In this document: in pieces, positions 54,580-63,832 of the stretch
Layout of the letters: every line of letters starts with the position of its first letter
Position numbering within the stretch: the stretch's first letter is position 1
Source of the DNA: Campylobacter concisus
GTDB taxonomy: Bacteria; Campylobacterota; Campylobacteria; Campylobacterales; Campylobacteraceae
NCBI RefSeq assembly: GCF_902460845.1
Contig: NZ_CABPVS010000005.1
Span: 3,152-67,151, forward strand
DNA: 64,000 bases
Reading direction: 5' to 3'
Notes under the pieces: generated by a model
Seen by the model: only the letters and a program-made list of their open reading frames with translations
What the model was told of the DNA's origin: nothing
The model's database searches: none
Made by a program: the position numbers and the translations under genes

Positions 54580-56832
54580 TTGATAAATAAAATTTTACTA
54601 GCTATTTTTTGTTTGATAGCTGGCTTTTGCCTATCGTTTTTTAAATATCCAAAAGAAGATGAGATACCAAAAGATACTAATCAAACGATTTATTCTATAA
54701 ATTTTGACAATTTACCGGAAGAAGAGAGACAAAAATATATCAGCAAAGACGATCTTTACGAATATGGCGGATATATAACTCCAAAAAGCTATATCCAAAA
54801 TTTTACTGAAACGAACGATCAAAATTTATCAAATGATGTAAACGAACTTCAAGAACAAGTTCGTGAGCTAAGTAAAAAAAATAAAATTTTAGCTACTGAT
54901 AATGTCGATATCAGCGAGAAGAATTTAGACTTTATAAGCAAAATTTCAGAGATGAAAAAAAATATCGAAAATGAAAAAAATGAGATAGTTGAAAAAAATC
55001 AAAAGACGCTAGGCGAGCTTGAAGCACAACACTTTGAAAATATACAAACTCTTACAAAACGGCTAAATGAAGCTCAAGCTGATATGATAGAGAGCTCAAA
55101 AGCTTATGAAAAAAAGATAATAGACCTTGAAAATGCGATAAATGAGGCAAAAAATGGTGATGAAAGTAAGGTAAAAGATGTCGAAGCAAATTTTGCTAAA
55201 TTTAAAGAGGTAGCTGAGGCAAATTACACAGCTTTAAAAGAGCAAAATATAGAGCTAAATACGACACTGGCTCAAAAAGATGCACTAATAAAAGAGTATG
55301 AAAATACTCAAAATGAAAAAGATAAAAACGAAAAAAGAGAAATTTTGCTTTTAAAAGAGGAGATCGAGCGAGCAAAAAGTGACGCTAATATACAAAAATT
55401 TAGCTACGAAAAAGAGATAAATGCACTAACTGATGGCTTTGAAACACAAAAGAGTGTTATGGAGGATGAGCTTTCAAAAAAGGCAAACAAGATAATTGAT
55501 CTTGAGGAGGCTCTTGAGTCAAGCAAGACTGCCTTAAAAGACAGAATTTATGAGCTTGATGAGATAAAGAAAAATTTAAACTCAAAAGATTTAGCAGTTG
55601 AAAACTATAATGGTAAAAATTTAGAGCTAAACGCCTCTCTTGCGGCACTTCATAAAAGTTTTAATGATCTAAAAGAAAAAAATCTTAAAAGCGAGCAGGA
55701 AAATAAACTCGCAAATGAAAATATAAATTCACTTAAAAAAGAGCTTGAACGGGTAAATTTGATAAACAAAAAGTTAGAGAAGCAAAATTTAGATGCAAAT
55801 GCAAGTCTAAGTGAGCTAAATAAAAAGCTAAATTTAAGTGAAGAGAGCTTTAAAAATGCACGAAATGAGCTAAAGACGCTTGATACAAAGACGAATAAAT
55901 TTTTAAAAACTTTGTTTGAGCAAAATCAAACTATCTCTTTGCAGACTCAAAAGCTTGGTTTAAATGACAGCGAGTTAAAAAACTTAAGTGCAAAGATAAA
56001 TTTAAAAGATGAAAAGATAAAAGAGCTAGAAAATAATCTCACGCAAACAAGCCAAATGCTAGCAGCAAAGCAAAGTGAGCTAGAAGCTCAAAAAAGAACG
56101 CTAAAGATCGATATGCAAAATTATGAAATTTTGCGTCAGCAAATAAATATTTTGCAAAAGAAGATAGCTGATACGTCGGCTCTTTTTGCTGATAGCAATA
56201 AAAGTGGTGGTAAAAATTTACTAAGCTTACAAAATGAGCTTGAAAGTGCAAAACATAAGTTAAACGAGAGTAATAAGACGATTGAAAGGTTAAATTCTAA
56301 AATAAATGAACTTAGCTCATCTAGCGTAAAAGGAAGTCCAGTAAATGCCAAAATCATCGAACTTCAAAAAGATATCGAGCAAAATTTAAATAGGCAAGAT
56401 GAGCTTGAAAACGAAAATGTGAATTTAAAAAATATCTTGCAGGCGACAACTAAGCCAGAGACGCCAACAAAGCTAGTTTTGATCTCTAGCCTTGAGTGTG
56501 ATGACATGGACGCAAAAGATAAGATTAGCGTGATGTGCAAGAATAGAGTGAGCGAATTTTTGCAAAGATTTAACTCAAACTACCTTTATGAGATAATTCC
56601 AATCGTAGATAAGAAAAATTTTGTCATCCCGTCAAATGTGGCTCAAAGCATCAAAAAAGACGATCTTGGTAGACTAAATAACTATGTAAATTATGGCGTT
56701 GGTAAAGAGCGTGCAAAGGCAGCAGCCGAGCTTATAAAAGAAGAATTTGGCGATTTTGCAAGGATCAGCTTTAGCTCAGAAGTGATCGTAAAAGATGTCA
56801 CGCGTGGCTTTATCATCAAGGTTTATAGATGA
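54580..56832 (+). CDS. Long coiled-coil envelope protein with OmpA-like C-terminus
   Basis: 750 residues. An N-terminal signal anchor (MINKILLAIFCLIAGFCLSF) is followed by a polar region, then an almost unbroken coiled coil from about 85 to 620 (heptads with L and E/K), and a compact globular end of about 115 residues. That end, with NYGVGKERAKAAAELIKEEF, resembles a degenerate OmpA peptidoglycan-binding domain, and has paired cysteines (LECDDMD, VMCKNR). Start is TTG with AAGG 7 bases upstream. A tether between inner membrane and cell wall is a reasonable guess. Confidence 0.55.
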   Translation: MINKILLAIFCLIAGFCLSFFKYPKEDEIPKDTNQTIYSINFDNLPEEERQKYISKDDLYEYGGYITPKSYIQNFTETNDQNLSNDVNELQEQVRELSKKNKILATDNVDISEKNLDFISKISEMKKNIENEKNEIVEKNQKTLGELEAQHFENIQTLTKRLNEAQADMIESSKAYEKKIIDLENAINEAKNGDESKVKDVEANFAKFKEVAEANYTALKEQNIELNTTLAQKDALIKEYENTQNEKDKNEKREILLLKEEIERAKSDANIQKFSYEKEINALTDGFETQKSVMEDELSKKANKIIDLEEALESSKTALKDRIYELDEIKKNLNSKDLAVENYNGKNLELNASLAALHKSFNDLKEKNLKSEQENKLANENINSLKKELERVNLINKKLEKQNLDANASLSELNKKLNLSEESFKNARNELKTLDTKTNKFLKTLFEQNQTISLQTQKLGLNDSELKNLSAKINLKDEKIKELENNLTQTSQMLAAKQSELEAQKRTLKIDMQNYEILRQQINILQKKIADTSALFADSNKSGGKNLLSLQNELESAKHKLNESNKTIERLNSKINELSSSSVKGSPVNAKIIELQKDIEQNLNRQDELENENVNLKNILQATTKPETPTKLVLISSLECDDMDAKDKISVMCKNRVSEFLQRFNSNYLYEIIPIVDKKNFVIPSNVAQSIKKDDLGRLNNYVNYGVGKERAKAAAELIKEEFGDFARISFSSEVIVKDVTRGFIIKVYR

Positions 56833-57536
56833 TCTTGGCTCAGCTAAAAAGTGGCTATCGCTACAACAGCGATACGCTGGTACTTTATGATTTTATAAGC
56901 TCAAGTTTGAAAAATTTTTCGGGCAGGATTTTAGACGTTGGCACAGGGTGCGGGATACTTGGGCTTTTGCTTAAACGCGACTTTAAAAATTCCAGCCTAA
57001 GCTTGCTTGATATCTTGCAAATAAATGGTGAAATTTCTAAATTTAATGCCAGCAAGAACGGCTTGGAGGCAGAAATCATAAATGCTGATTTTGCAAATTT
57101 TAAAGATAGGGAGAAATTTGACCTCATCGTATCAAATCCGCCATTTTATCACGAGGGTGTAAAACAAAGCGAAGATGAGCATATAAAGGCTAGTAGATAC
57201 ACAAGCTCTTTAAGTTTAAAAGACTTTATAAAAGGTATAAGCATAAATTTAAAGCCTCACAAAAGGGCGTTTTTTTGCTATGCACCTGATGATCTTAGTC
57301 AGATTGTAGCGTGTCTAAAAGAGTTTAAGTTAAATTTAGTAAGCCTAAAATTTATTCATACAAAGGCTGATAAACCAGCAAATTTAGCCTTATTTGAGGT
57401 GAGAAATAATTCAAACTCAAAGCTAAAAATTTTGCCACCTTTAGTGATGAGTGAAAATGGCTCGCATACAAAAGAGGCGATTGAAATTTTTAAAAAAGCT
57501 GATACAAACAGCGTTGATTATCAGGAGCTAACGTGA
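56829..57536 (+). CDS. tRNA1(Val) A37 N6-methyltransferase-like (TrmN6/YfiC)
   Basis: 235 residues. SGYRYNSDTLVLYDFIS is the family start, ILDVGTGCGILGLLL the SAM-binding motif I near 38-52, and VSNPPFYHEG the NPP(Y/F) catalytic motif near 98-107. It would methylate adenine in tRNA or rRNA; TrmN6 is the best known member. ATGA overlap with the coiled-coil gene, and GTGA overlap with ykgJ. Confidence 0.85.
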   Translation: MILAQLKSGYRYNSDTLVLYDFISSSLKNFSGRILDVGTGCGILGLLLKRDFKNSSLSLLDILQINGEISKFNASKNGLEAEIINADFANFKDREKFDLIVSNPPFYHEGVKQSEDEHIKASRYTSSLSLKDFIKGISINLKPHKRAFFCYAPDDLSQIVACLKEFKLNLVSLKFIHTKADKPANLALFEVRNNSNSKLKILPPLVMSENGSHTKEAIEIFKKADTNSVDYQELT

Positions 57537-57898
57537 GAGTGCAAGGCTTTAGCTATGAGTTTGATGCCAGCTTTTGCGAGAGCTGCGGCGGTAAGTGTTG
57601 CACGGGAGAGAGTGGCTACATCTGGATAAATGAAGAAGAAATTTCAAAATTTTGCACCGCATTTCATATGAGTAAAGATGAGTTTGAAAAGCAGTTTTTA
57701 ATAAGAGTTGGGCTAAGGTGTAGCATAAAAGAGAAGCCCTATGAAGATGGCTTTGCTTGTGTATTTTTTGATGAAAAAAATAAAAACTGTTCAGTTTATG
57801 AGCTAAGGCCACAGCAATGTAGGACTTTTCCGTTTTGGAATTATTTTAAAAAAAATTTAAAGGAGCTAAAAGCAGAATGCATTGGCGTAAAATTTTAG
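57533..57898 (+). CDS. YkgJ-family cysteine-cluster protein
   Basis: 121 residues with the YkgJ (UPF0153) pattern: CESCGGKCC at residues 15-23 and CSVYELRPQQCRTFPFW near 84-101, giving the CxxCxxxCC plus CxxYxxRPxxCRxxP signature, a presumed metal or cluster site. Start is GTG inside the upstream stop. Its last 22 bases overlap the TPR gene. Function unproved. Confidence 0.87.
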   Translation: MRVQGFSYEFDASFCESCGGKCCTGESGYIWINEEEISKFCTAFHMSKDEFEKQFLIRVGLRCSIKEKPYEDGFACVFFDEKNKNCSVYELRPQQCRTFPFWNYFKKNLKELKAECIGVKF

Positions 57899-59142
57899 TA
57901 TTTTTTATGAGCATATTTTTTAACTCGCAACTACTTTTGGCTGATGATAATAAAAGTATAAATTTACGTCTAATGCAGGCTTTATTGTTTCAAGATAGCG
58001 GAGATGTGAATGCTAGCATTCAAGCTTACTCAAACATTTTTAAAGATACGAATCAAAAAGCTTATTTAAAAGAGGCGATCAAACTCGCCTTTGCTACAAA
58101 AAATGAAAATTTAGATGCTTTGATAAGTGAAGGCGAAAAAAGCTTAAAAGACGACAGCGATTTTATACGTATAAAGGTGGCAAATTTAGTAAATCTTTCA
58201 AAGCTAAATGAAGCTAAAAGTTTAATGCAAGAGCTTGCTACAAAAGAGCCAAATGCTCAAAATTTACTCATGCTTGGCACTATTTGTATGATGCAAAATG
58301 AAACAACGACTGCACTAAAATACTTTGAAGAGGCATACTCACTAAAGCAAGAAGAAGAAAACTTGCTCCGCATCGTTGATATTTTGATAAATCGTATGGA
58401 TAAGATAAAAGACGCTACGAAATATCTTGAGAAATTTAGAGATGAACAAGGTTGCACGCTAAAAACTTGTGAGCTTTTGGCTGAAATTTACTCCCAGCAA
58501 AGAAATTTCCCAAAAGTGATCGAGCTCTTTGAAGAGCTTTATGAGCTAAATCACGATACTTCATATATTGATAAGATCGTGCAGTTTTTTATCTATGATA
58601 AAAATTACAAAGCAGCAATTGAAATTTTAAAAAAATATAGCTACAACGATGTGGCACTTATGGATCTTTATGCGGCAACTAGTAATTTTGGTGACGCATA
58701 CATACTTGCTGTTAAAATTTATAACGATAGCAGGGATTTAAATTTTTTAGCAAAAGCCGCGATTTACGAATACGAGATGAATAAAGATACCTTGAACGAA
58801 CAAAAAATGTCTGAAATTTTAGACAAATTTGAAGCTAGCGTGCCAAAGCTAGAAAATGATATGTTTTTTAACTATTATGGCTACTTGCTGATAGATCATG
58901 ATATTGACCCTAGAAAGGGTATAGAGCTTGTGCAAAAGGCGCTTGCTATCTCGCCTGAGTCGCCTTATTATGAAGATTCGCTAGCGTGGGGATATTTTAA
59001 GCTTGGTGAGTGCAAAAAGGCAAAGGGTATTATTCAGCATGCAATGAAAGATGTTGATTTTAGGACTTCAAAAGAGGCAAAAGAGCATTTGCACCTAATA
59101 GAGCGCTGTATAATAAATCTAAATAAAAGGCTTAAAAAATGA
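57877..59142 (+). CDS. Exported TPR-repeat protein
   Basis: 421 residues with a signal peptide ([22 protein letters not shown]) and about nine TPR-like helical pairs (for example [53 protein letters not shown]). It probably acts as a periplasmic scaffold. C. jejuni has a similar gene at this place annotated as a lipoprotein; here no lipobox cysteine is seen. AAAGGAG is 11 bases before the ATG. Confidence 0.78.
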   Translation: MHWRKILVFFMSIFFNSQLLLADDNKSINLRLMQALLFQDSGDVNASIQAYSNIFKDTNQKAYLKEAIKLAFATKNENLDALISEGEKSLKDDSDFIRIKVANLVNLSKLNEAKSLMQELATKEPNAQNLLMLGTICMMQNETTTALKYFEEAYSLKQEEENLLRIVDILINRMDKIKDATKYLEKFRDEQGCTLKTCELLAEIYSQQRNFPKVIELFEELYELNHDTSYIDKIVQFFIYDKNYKAAIEILKKYSYNDVALMDLYAATSNFGDAYILAVKIYNDSRDLNFLAKAAIYEYEMNKDTLNEQKMSEILDKFEASVPKLENDMFFNYYGYLLIDHDIDPRKGIELVQKALAISPESPYYEDSLAWGYFKLGECKKAKGIIQHAMKDVDFRTSKEAKEHLHLIERCIINLNKRLKK

Positions 59143-59924
59143 TACTTGATGAGATAATTAAAAAAACTAAAGATGATCTTGAAAAAAGAAAGGCAGACTT
59201 CCCTGAGGAGTGGCTTGGTCGCTCACTAGCTTATAACCCATACGTGCCAAGAGATGTTTTAAATGCACTTAGAGCAAGTCAAAATGAGCCGATAAAAATC
59301 ATAGCCGAGATCAAAAAAGCAAGCCCAAGTAAGGGGGTGATAAGAGAAGACTTTGAACCTATAAAAATCGCTCAGGAATACGAGCCATACGCAAATGCTT
59401 TTAGTATCTTGACTGAGCCACATTGGTTTAAAGGCAACATCGAGTATATCACACAGGTTCGCCGCTACGCATCAAAGCCGATCCTTAGAAAAGATTTTAT
59501 CGTTGATAAGTATCAAATTCTTGAAGCTCTTGTTTATGGGGCAGACTTTATCTTGCTCATCGCAAAAGTACTAACTCAAAATGAGCTAAAAGAGCTTTTA
59601 GGCTATGCTCATCATTTAGGGCTTGAGGTTTTGGTTGAAACTCACGACGCGAGTGATGTGAAAAAGGCTATCTTTGCAGGAGCAAATATAATAGGTATAA
59701 ATCACAGAAATTTAGATGATTTTACGATGGATATGAGCCTTTGTGAGAAGCTCATACCACTTTTGCCAAATGGCAAGATAATAGTCGCTGAAAGCGGTCT
59801 TTACGAGCATAAACAGCTTAGAGAGCTAAGCAAAATAGGCGTAGATGCTTTCTTGATAGGAGAGCATTTTATGAGACAAGATGATATAAAAAATGCCGTC
59901 AAAAAGATAAAGGAGGGCGAGTAA
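59139..59924 (+). CDS. trpC: Indole-3-glycerol phosphate synthase
   Basis: 261 residues, TIM barrel. [20 protein letters not shown] with catalytic Lys, [26 protein letters not shown] and [11 protein letters not shown] are the TrpC motifs. It closes the indole ring in tryptophan synthesis. It stands apart from other trp genes, as in C. jejuni. ATGA overlap with the TPR gene and TAATG with the HIT gene. Confidence 0.96.
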   Translation: MILDEIIKKTKDDLEKRKADFPEEWLGRSLAYNPYVPRDVLNALRASQNEPIKIIAEIKKASPSKGVIREDFEPIKIAQEYEPYANAFSILTEPHWFKGNIEYITQVRRYASKPILRKDFIVDKYQILEALVYGADFILLIAKVLTQNELKELLGYAHHLGLEVLVETHDASDVKKAIFAGANIIGINHRNLDDFTMDMSLCEKLIPLLPNGKIIVAESGLYEHKQLRELSKIGVDAFLIGEHFMRQDDIKNAVKKIKEGE

Positions 59925-60409
59925 TGCAGCACCTTTGTGCCCCTTGGAGAAGCGAATACTTTAGCGCTAAGAAAGATAGCTGTGTTTTTTGTGATGTTAT
60001 AAACTCAGATGATGATGATGATAAAAATGGTGTGCTTTTTCGAGCTAAACATTGTTTTGGGATTATGAATTTATATCCGTATTCTCCAGGTCATTTTATG
60101 ATAATACCAAATCAGCATACCGACAAGATCGAAGAGCTTGATGAGCAGACTTGGTTTGAGATGAGTAAATTTGTAAGGCTTGGAGTTGAAATTTTAAAAA
60201 AAGAGCTTTATGCTAATGGCGTAAATATAGGTATGAATTTAGGCAAGGCCGCAGGAGCTGGCATAGCCGAGCACGTGCATTATCACCTTGTGCCAAGGTG
60301 GAGCGGGGATACAAATTTTATAACCACCATCTCTGATGTGAGAGTAAATGGCACGCCATTTCATCCGCTTTTTGAGAAACTAAAAAAGGCATTTAGTGCC
60401 GTTATTTGA
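59924..60409 (+). CDS. HIT-family nucleotide hydrolase/transferase
   Basis: 161 residues. The histidine triad is AEHVHYHLVPRW near 124-135 (HxHxHxx), the N-terminus [13 protein letters not shown] is typical of the AP4A-phosphorylase-like group, and CVFCDV carries a possible zinc pair. A run of five GAT codons (60008-60022) encodes a five-Asp loop. It hydrolyses or transfers nucleotide monophosphates; the substrate is unknown. Confidence 0.85.
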   Translation: MQHLCAPWRSEYFSAKKDSCVFCDVINSDDDDDKNGVLFRAKHCFGIMNLYPYSPGHFMIIPNQHTDKIEELDEQTWFEMSKFVRLGVEILKKELYANGVNIGMNLGKAAGAGIAEHVHYHLVPRWSGDTNFITTISDVRVNGTPFHPLFEKLKKAFSAVI

Positions 60410-61403
60410 GCTTGATGTAGACCAGTGGCTAGAAAAAAGAAGCTCTTTTGAAATTTTAATAGACGCAAGATCGCCGCATGAATTTTTATATTCACACATA
60501 AAAGATGCTATAAATTTATACGCTTTAAATGATGCAGAACATAAAGAGGTAGGCACGCTCTATAAAAGCGATAGATCCCTAGCAAAGAGCATTGGCGCAA
60601 AATATATCTGCAAAAATTTACAAAATATCATTGATGAGGTTTATAAAAGAGCCAAGGTTGGTTCAGCTATTGGCATCTACTGCGCTAAAGGTGGGCTTAG
60701 ATCAAATTCTGTTGGCTATGTGCTAAGCATGATAGGATATAGAGTTTTTAGGCTTAGTGGTGGCTATAAAGCTTATAGAAATCACGTTTTAGAATTTCTA
60801 AATCGACCTTTAAGTACAAAATTTATCACTCTTTTTGGAAATACTGGCTGCTACAAAAGTAAGCTCATAAGGGCTCTAAGCCCGTCAATAGACCTTGAAG
60901 CTATGGCAAATCATTTAGGCTCTGTCTTTGGAGCGATAAATGGCGCGCAGCCAAGCCAAAAAAGCTTTGAAGATGCGTTATTTGAAAAGCTCACAACTCT
61001 AAAAGATGAAATTTGCTTTATCGAGGGTGAGAGCAGAAGGATAGGCTCGTTAAGTTTGCCAAAGAGCCTTTATGAGGCGATGCGTAGTGGCATTAATGTT
61101 GAAGTGAGCGCAAGTTTAGAAAAAAGAATTTCTTGCATAGTAGATGATTATAAAAGTGTGGGTAAAGCTTTTTTTGACGAGTGTATGAAGAAAATTTCGC
61201 CATTTATCGATAAAAAAGCTAGAGATGAAGCTATGGCTAAATTTAATGAAAATGGCATTACCAAAGTAGCTGAAATTTTACTCACAAAATACTACGATAA
61301 AGTCTATAAGAAAAATGAAAATATTAATGTTTTCATAAATTCTGATGACTTTGACGAAGCCGTTAAAAAGCTAAATGATATAAAAAATGAAGCAAAATTT
61401 TAG
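60396..61403 (+). CDS. mnmH: tRNA 2-selenouridine synthase MnmH (P-loop altered)
   Basis: 335 residues. The rhodanese domain has its catalytic cysteine in YCAKGGLRS near residues 94-102, and LEAMANHLGSVFG and EGESRRIGSLSLP identify MnmH. The Walker A stretch is GNTGCYKSKL: a tyrosine takes the place of the last glycine of GxTGxGKS, which would normally be required for nucleotide binding. Start GTG with AAAAGG upstream, inside the HIT gene end. It exchanges sulfur for selenium in the wobble 2-thiouridine; activity of this allele is uncertain. Confidence 0.85.
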   Translation: MPLFELDVDQWLEKRSSFEILIDARSPHEFLYSHIKDAINLYALNDAEHKEVGTLYKSDRSLAKSIGAKYICKNLQNIIDEVYKRAKVGSAIGIYCAKGGLRSNSVGYVLSMIGYRVFRLSGGYKAYRNHVLEFLNRPLSTKFITLFGNTGCYKSKLIRALSPSIDLEAMANHLGSVFGAINGAQPSQKSFEDALFEKLTTLKDEICFIEGESRRIGSLSLPKSLYEAMRSGINVEVSASLEKRISCIVDDYKSVGKAFFDECMKKISPFIDKKARDEAMAKFNENGITKVAEILLTKYYDKVYKKNENINVFINSDDFDEAVKKLNDIKNEAKF

Positions 61404-61439
61404 GCTTATTTTAATTAAAAAATTAAGCCAAAAATTTAT
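61403..61439 (+). terminator. Hairpin after mnmH
   Basis: GGCTTA (61403-61408) pairs with TAAGCC (61434-61439), and the AT-rich inside (TTTT with AAAA) can lengthen the stem. It begins at the mnmH stop codon. Without a strong T tract it is a modest terminator. The rest of the gap to 61634 is AT-rich sequence in which I see no gene or RNA signature. Confidence 0.5.
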
Positions 61440-61634
61440 ACAAATGAGTTTTAATTCTTAAAATTTTATAGTCTTTGCTCACTTAAATTTATCAATTTTA
61501 CTAAAAATAATATGTTTAATTTTATGTAAAATATTTTGTACTATTTTCCTAAAATAGTTAAAAATTTTTCAAGAAAATCAAAGCAATACCTAAAATTCGC
61601 TAGAAAGTTAAAATGGATTTAAAATGCTTTGGGA

Positions 61635-61640
61635 TATAAT
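61635..61640 (+). promoter_or_regulatory. -10 box of ilvB-ilvH
   Basis: TATAAT lies 28 bases before the ilvB ATG, giving a leader of about 20 bases. That is too short for a T-box or an attenuator, so amino-acid control, if any, acts at initiation or on the enzyme through IlvH. Confidence 0.65.
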
Positions 61641-61667
61641 CTGCGATAAATTTATCAAAAGGCTAAA

Positions 61668-63368
61668 GTGATGATAAAACAGATTTCTGGTTCACAGATG
61701 ATAAGCGAGGCCTTGCACGAAGAGGGTGTTGATATAGTCTTTGGCTATCCTGGCGGTGCAGCTTTAAATATCTACGACGAAACATATAAGCAGACTTATT
61801 TTAAACACGTTTTGGTTCGCCACGAGCAAGCAGCCGTTCATGCGGCCGATGGATACGCTAGAGTTAGTGGTAAAGTTGGCGTTGCTTTTGTGACAAGTGG
61901 CCCTGGCTTTACAAATGCAGTCACAGGCCTTGCAACAGCTTATAGCGACAGCATACCGATCGTGCTTATAAGCGGTCAAGTACCAACATTTATGATCGGC
62001 ACAGATGCTTTTCAAGAGATCGATGCGGTCGGCATTTCACGCCCCTGTGTTAAGCATAACTTTTTAGTTAATAGCGTTGAAGAGCTACCTCGTATCATAA
62101 AAGAGGCTTTTTACATCGCAAGATCAGGCCGTCCAGGACCGGTTCATATCGATATCCCAAAAAATATCACATCAAAACTTGGCGACTTTGTCTATCCAAA
62201 AGAAATTTCTATTCCAAGTTACAAACCAACCTATAAGGGCAACTCAAAACAGATAAAAAAAGCAGCAGTTGCGATAAATGAAGCTAAAAGACCACTTCTA
62301 TACATCGGTGGTGGTGCGATAGCATCAAATGCAAGCGAGATTATCCGTAAATTTATGAAAAAAACTGGTATTCCAGCGGTTGAGACGCTGATGGCTCTTG
62401 GCGTGCTTGACGCAAAAGATGAGCTAAATTTAGGCATGGCAGGTATGCATGGCAGCTATGCTTCGAATATGGCACTTAGCGAGTGCGACCTTCTCATCTC
62501 GCTTGGAGCTAGATTTTGTGACAGGATCACTGGTAGGACGGATGAGTTTGCCAAACATGCAAAGATTATCCACATCGATATTGATCCAAGCTCTATCTCA
62601 AAGATCATAAACGCTCACTATCCAATCGTTGGCGATCTTACAAACGTGCTAACTGAGCTTTACGAAGAAGTCAAGGCCGAGCCTGAAAACTACGCACCTT
62701 GGAGAGAAATTTTAGATAGATACTCAAAGCTAAATCCTCTAAGCTACACAGATAGCGACACAGTTCTAAAACCGCAATGGGTCATCGAAGAGACTGCAAA
62801 GATAGCGGGCCCAGAGGCTATCATCTCAACAGACGTAGGCCAGCACCAAATGTGGGTAGCGCAGTTTTATCCATTTAACCGAGCAAGGCAGCTTGTCACA
62901 AGTGGCGGCCTTGGTACGATGGGATATGGCTTGCCTGCAGCGATCGGTGCAAAATGTGCAAAACCAGACAATCTTGTTATAAATTTTACAGGCGATGGCT
63001 CAATACTTATGAATATCCAAGAGTTAATGACGGCTCATGAGATAAATATGCCCGTTATAAACATCATTTTAAACAACAACTTCTTAGGCATGGTTCGCCA
63101 GTGGCAGACATTTTTCTATGAAAAGCGCTACTCATCAACTGATCTTAGCTTGCAGCCTGATTTTGTAAAGATTGCTGAAGGATTTGGCGGAGTTGGCTTT
63201 GTTTGCAAGAGCAAGGATGAGTTTAGAAAGGCTTTAAAAGAGGCGATCGATAGCAAAAAATCAGCGATGATCGACGTTAGGATCGACCGCTTTGAGGATG
63301 TGCTTCCTATGGTTCCAGCTGGAGCCGCGATTTATAATATGATATTAAAGAGCAAGGAAGAAAAATGA
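61668..63368 (+). CDS. ilvB: Acetolactate synthase large subunit
   Basis: 566 residues. Catalytic Glu53 in VRHEQAAVHAADGYAR, FAD region GMHGSYASNMALSECD, and the ThDP/Mg motif GDGS(x)n NN in NFTGDGSILMNIQELM to IILNNNFLGMVRQWQ are all present. It condenses two pyruvates (or pyruvate and 2-oxobutyrate) for valine, leucine and isoleucine. The second ATG (61671) is an equal start. ATGA overlap with ilvH. Confidence 0.96.
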   Translation: MMIKQISGSQMISEALHEEGVDIVFGYPGGAALNIYDETYKQTYFKHVLVRHEQAAVHAADGYARVSGKVGVAFVTSGPGFTNAVTGLATAYSDSIPIVLISGQVPTFMIGTDAFQEIDAVGISRPCVKHNFLVNSVEELPRIIKEAFYIARSGRPGPVHIDIPKNITSKLGDFVYPKEISIPSYKPTYKGNSKQIKKAAVAINEAKRPLLYIGGGAIASNASEIIRKFMKKTGIPAVETLMALGVLDAKDELNLGMAGMHGSYASNMALSECDLLISLGARFCDRITGRTDEFAKHAKIIHIDIDPSSISKIINAHYPIVGDLTNVLTELYEEVKAEPENYAPWREILDRYSKLNPLSYTDSDTVLKPQWVIEETAKIAGPEAIISTDVGQHQMWVAQFYPFNRARQLVTSGGLGTMGYGLPAAIGAKCAKPDNLVINFTGDGSILMNIQELMTAHEINMPVINIILNNNFLGMVRQWQTFFYEKRYSSTDLSLQPDFVKIAEGFGGVGFVCKSKDEFRKALKEAIDSKKSAMIDVRIDRFEDVLPMVPAGAAIYNMILKSKEEK

Positions 63369-63832
63369 GTATCAGAAGAACGATTTCGGTTATAGTTTTA
63401 AATGAACACGGCGTTTTGGCTAGAATTTCTGGGCTTTTTGCAGGCAGGGGCTACAATATTGATACACTCACCGTTGCTCCAATACCTGAGAGCAACTTCT
63501 CAAGGCTAAGTATCGTAACAAGTGGCGACGAGAGAGTTTTAGAGCAGATCGTAAAGCAACTTCATAAGCTCATACCAACGTATAAGGTCATAGAAAGTGG
63601 CGAATTCGTCGAAAAAGAGATGGCGCTAGTGAAAATTCCACTTGGTGAAAATTTCGCCGGCCTTGAGGCGATACTAAAGACATATAACGGCATCGTCACA
63701 AATACAAACGAAAACTACATCGTCGTCATGGTGGCTGACGATGCGAGTAGGATAGAGAGTTTTTTAAAATCGATAAAGAAATTTAACCCAGTTGACGTCG
63801 TACGTGGCGGATCTGTGATAATGGATATATGA
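63365..63832 (+). CDS. ilvH: Acetolactate synthase small regulatory subunit
   Basis: 155 residues. An ACT domain opens the protein (RRTISVIVLNEHGVLARISG, GRGYNIDTLTVAPIPESN), followed by the regulatory C-terminal domain. It binds valine and tunes IlvB. lpxD starts at its stop codon (TGATG). Confidence 0.95.
   Translation: MSIRRTISVIVLNEHGVLARISGLFAGRGYNIDTLTVAPIPESNFSRLSIVTSGDERVLEQIVKQLHKLIPTYKVIESGEFVEKEMALVKIPLGENFAGLEAILKTYNGIVTNTNENYIVVMVADDASRIESFLKSIKKFNPVDVVRGGSVIMDI

Noticed and set aside
61614..61640. Possible leader peptide (MDLKCFGI) before ilvB
   Set aside because: Its stop codon lies within the TATAAT box, so it is upstream of the transcription start and cannot act in attenuation.
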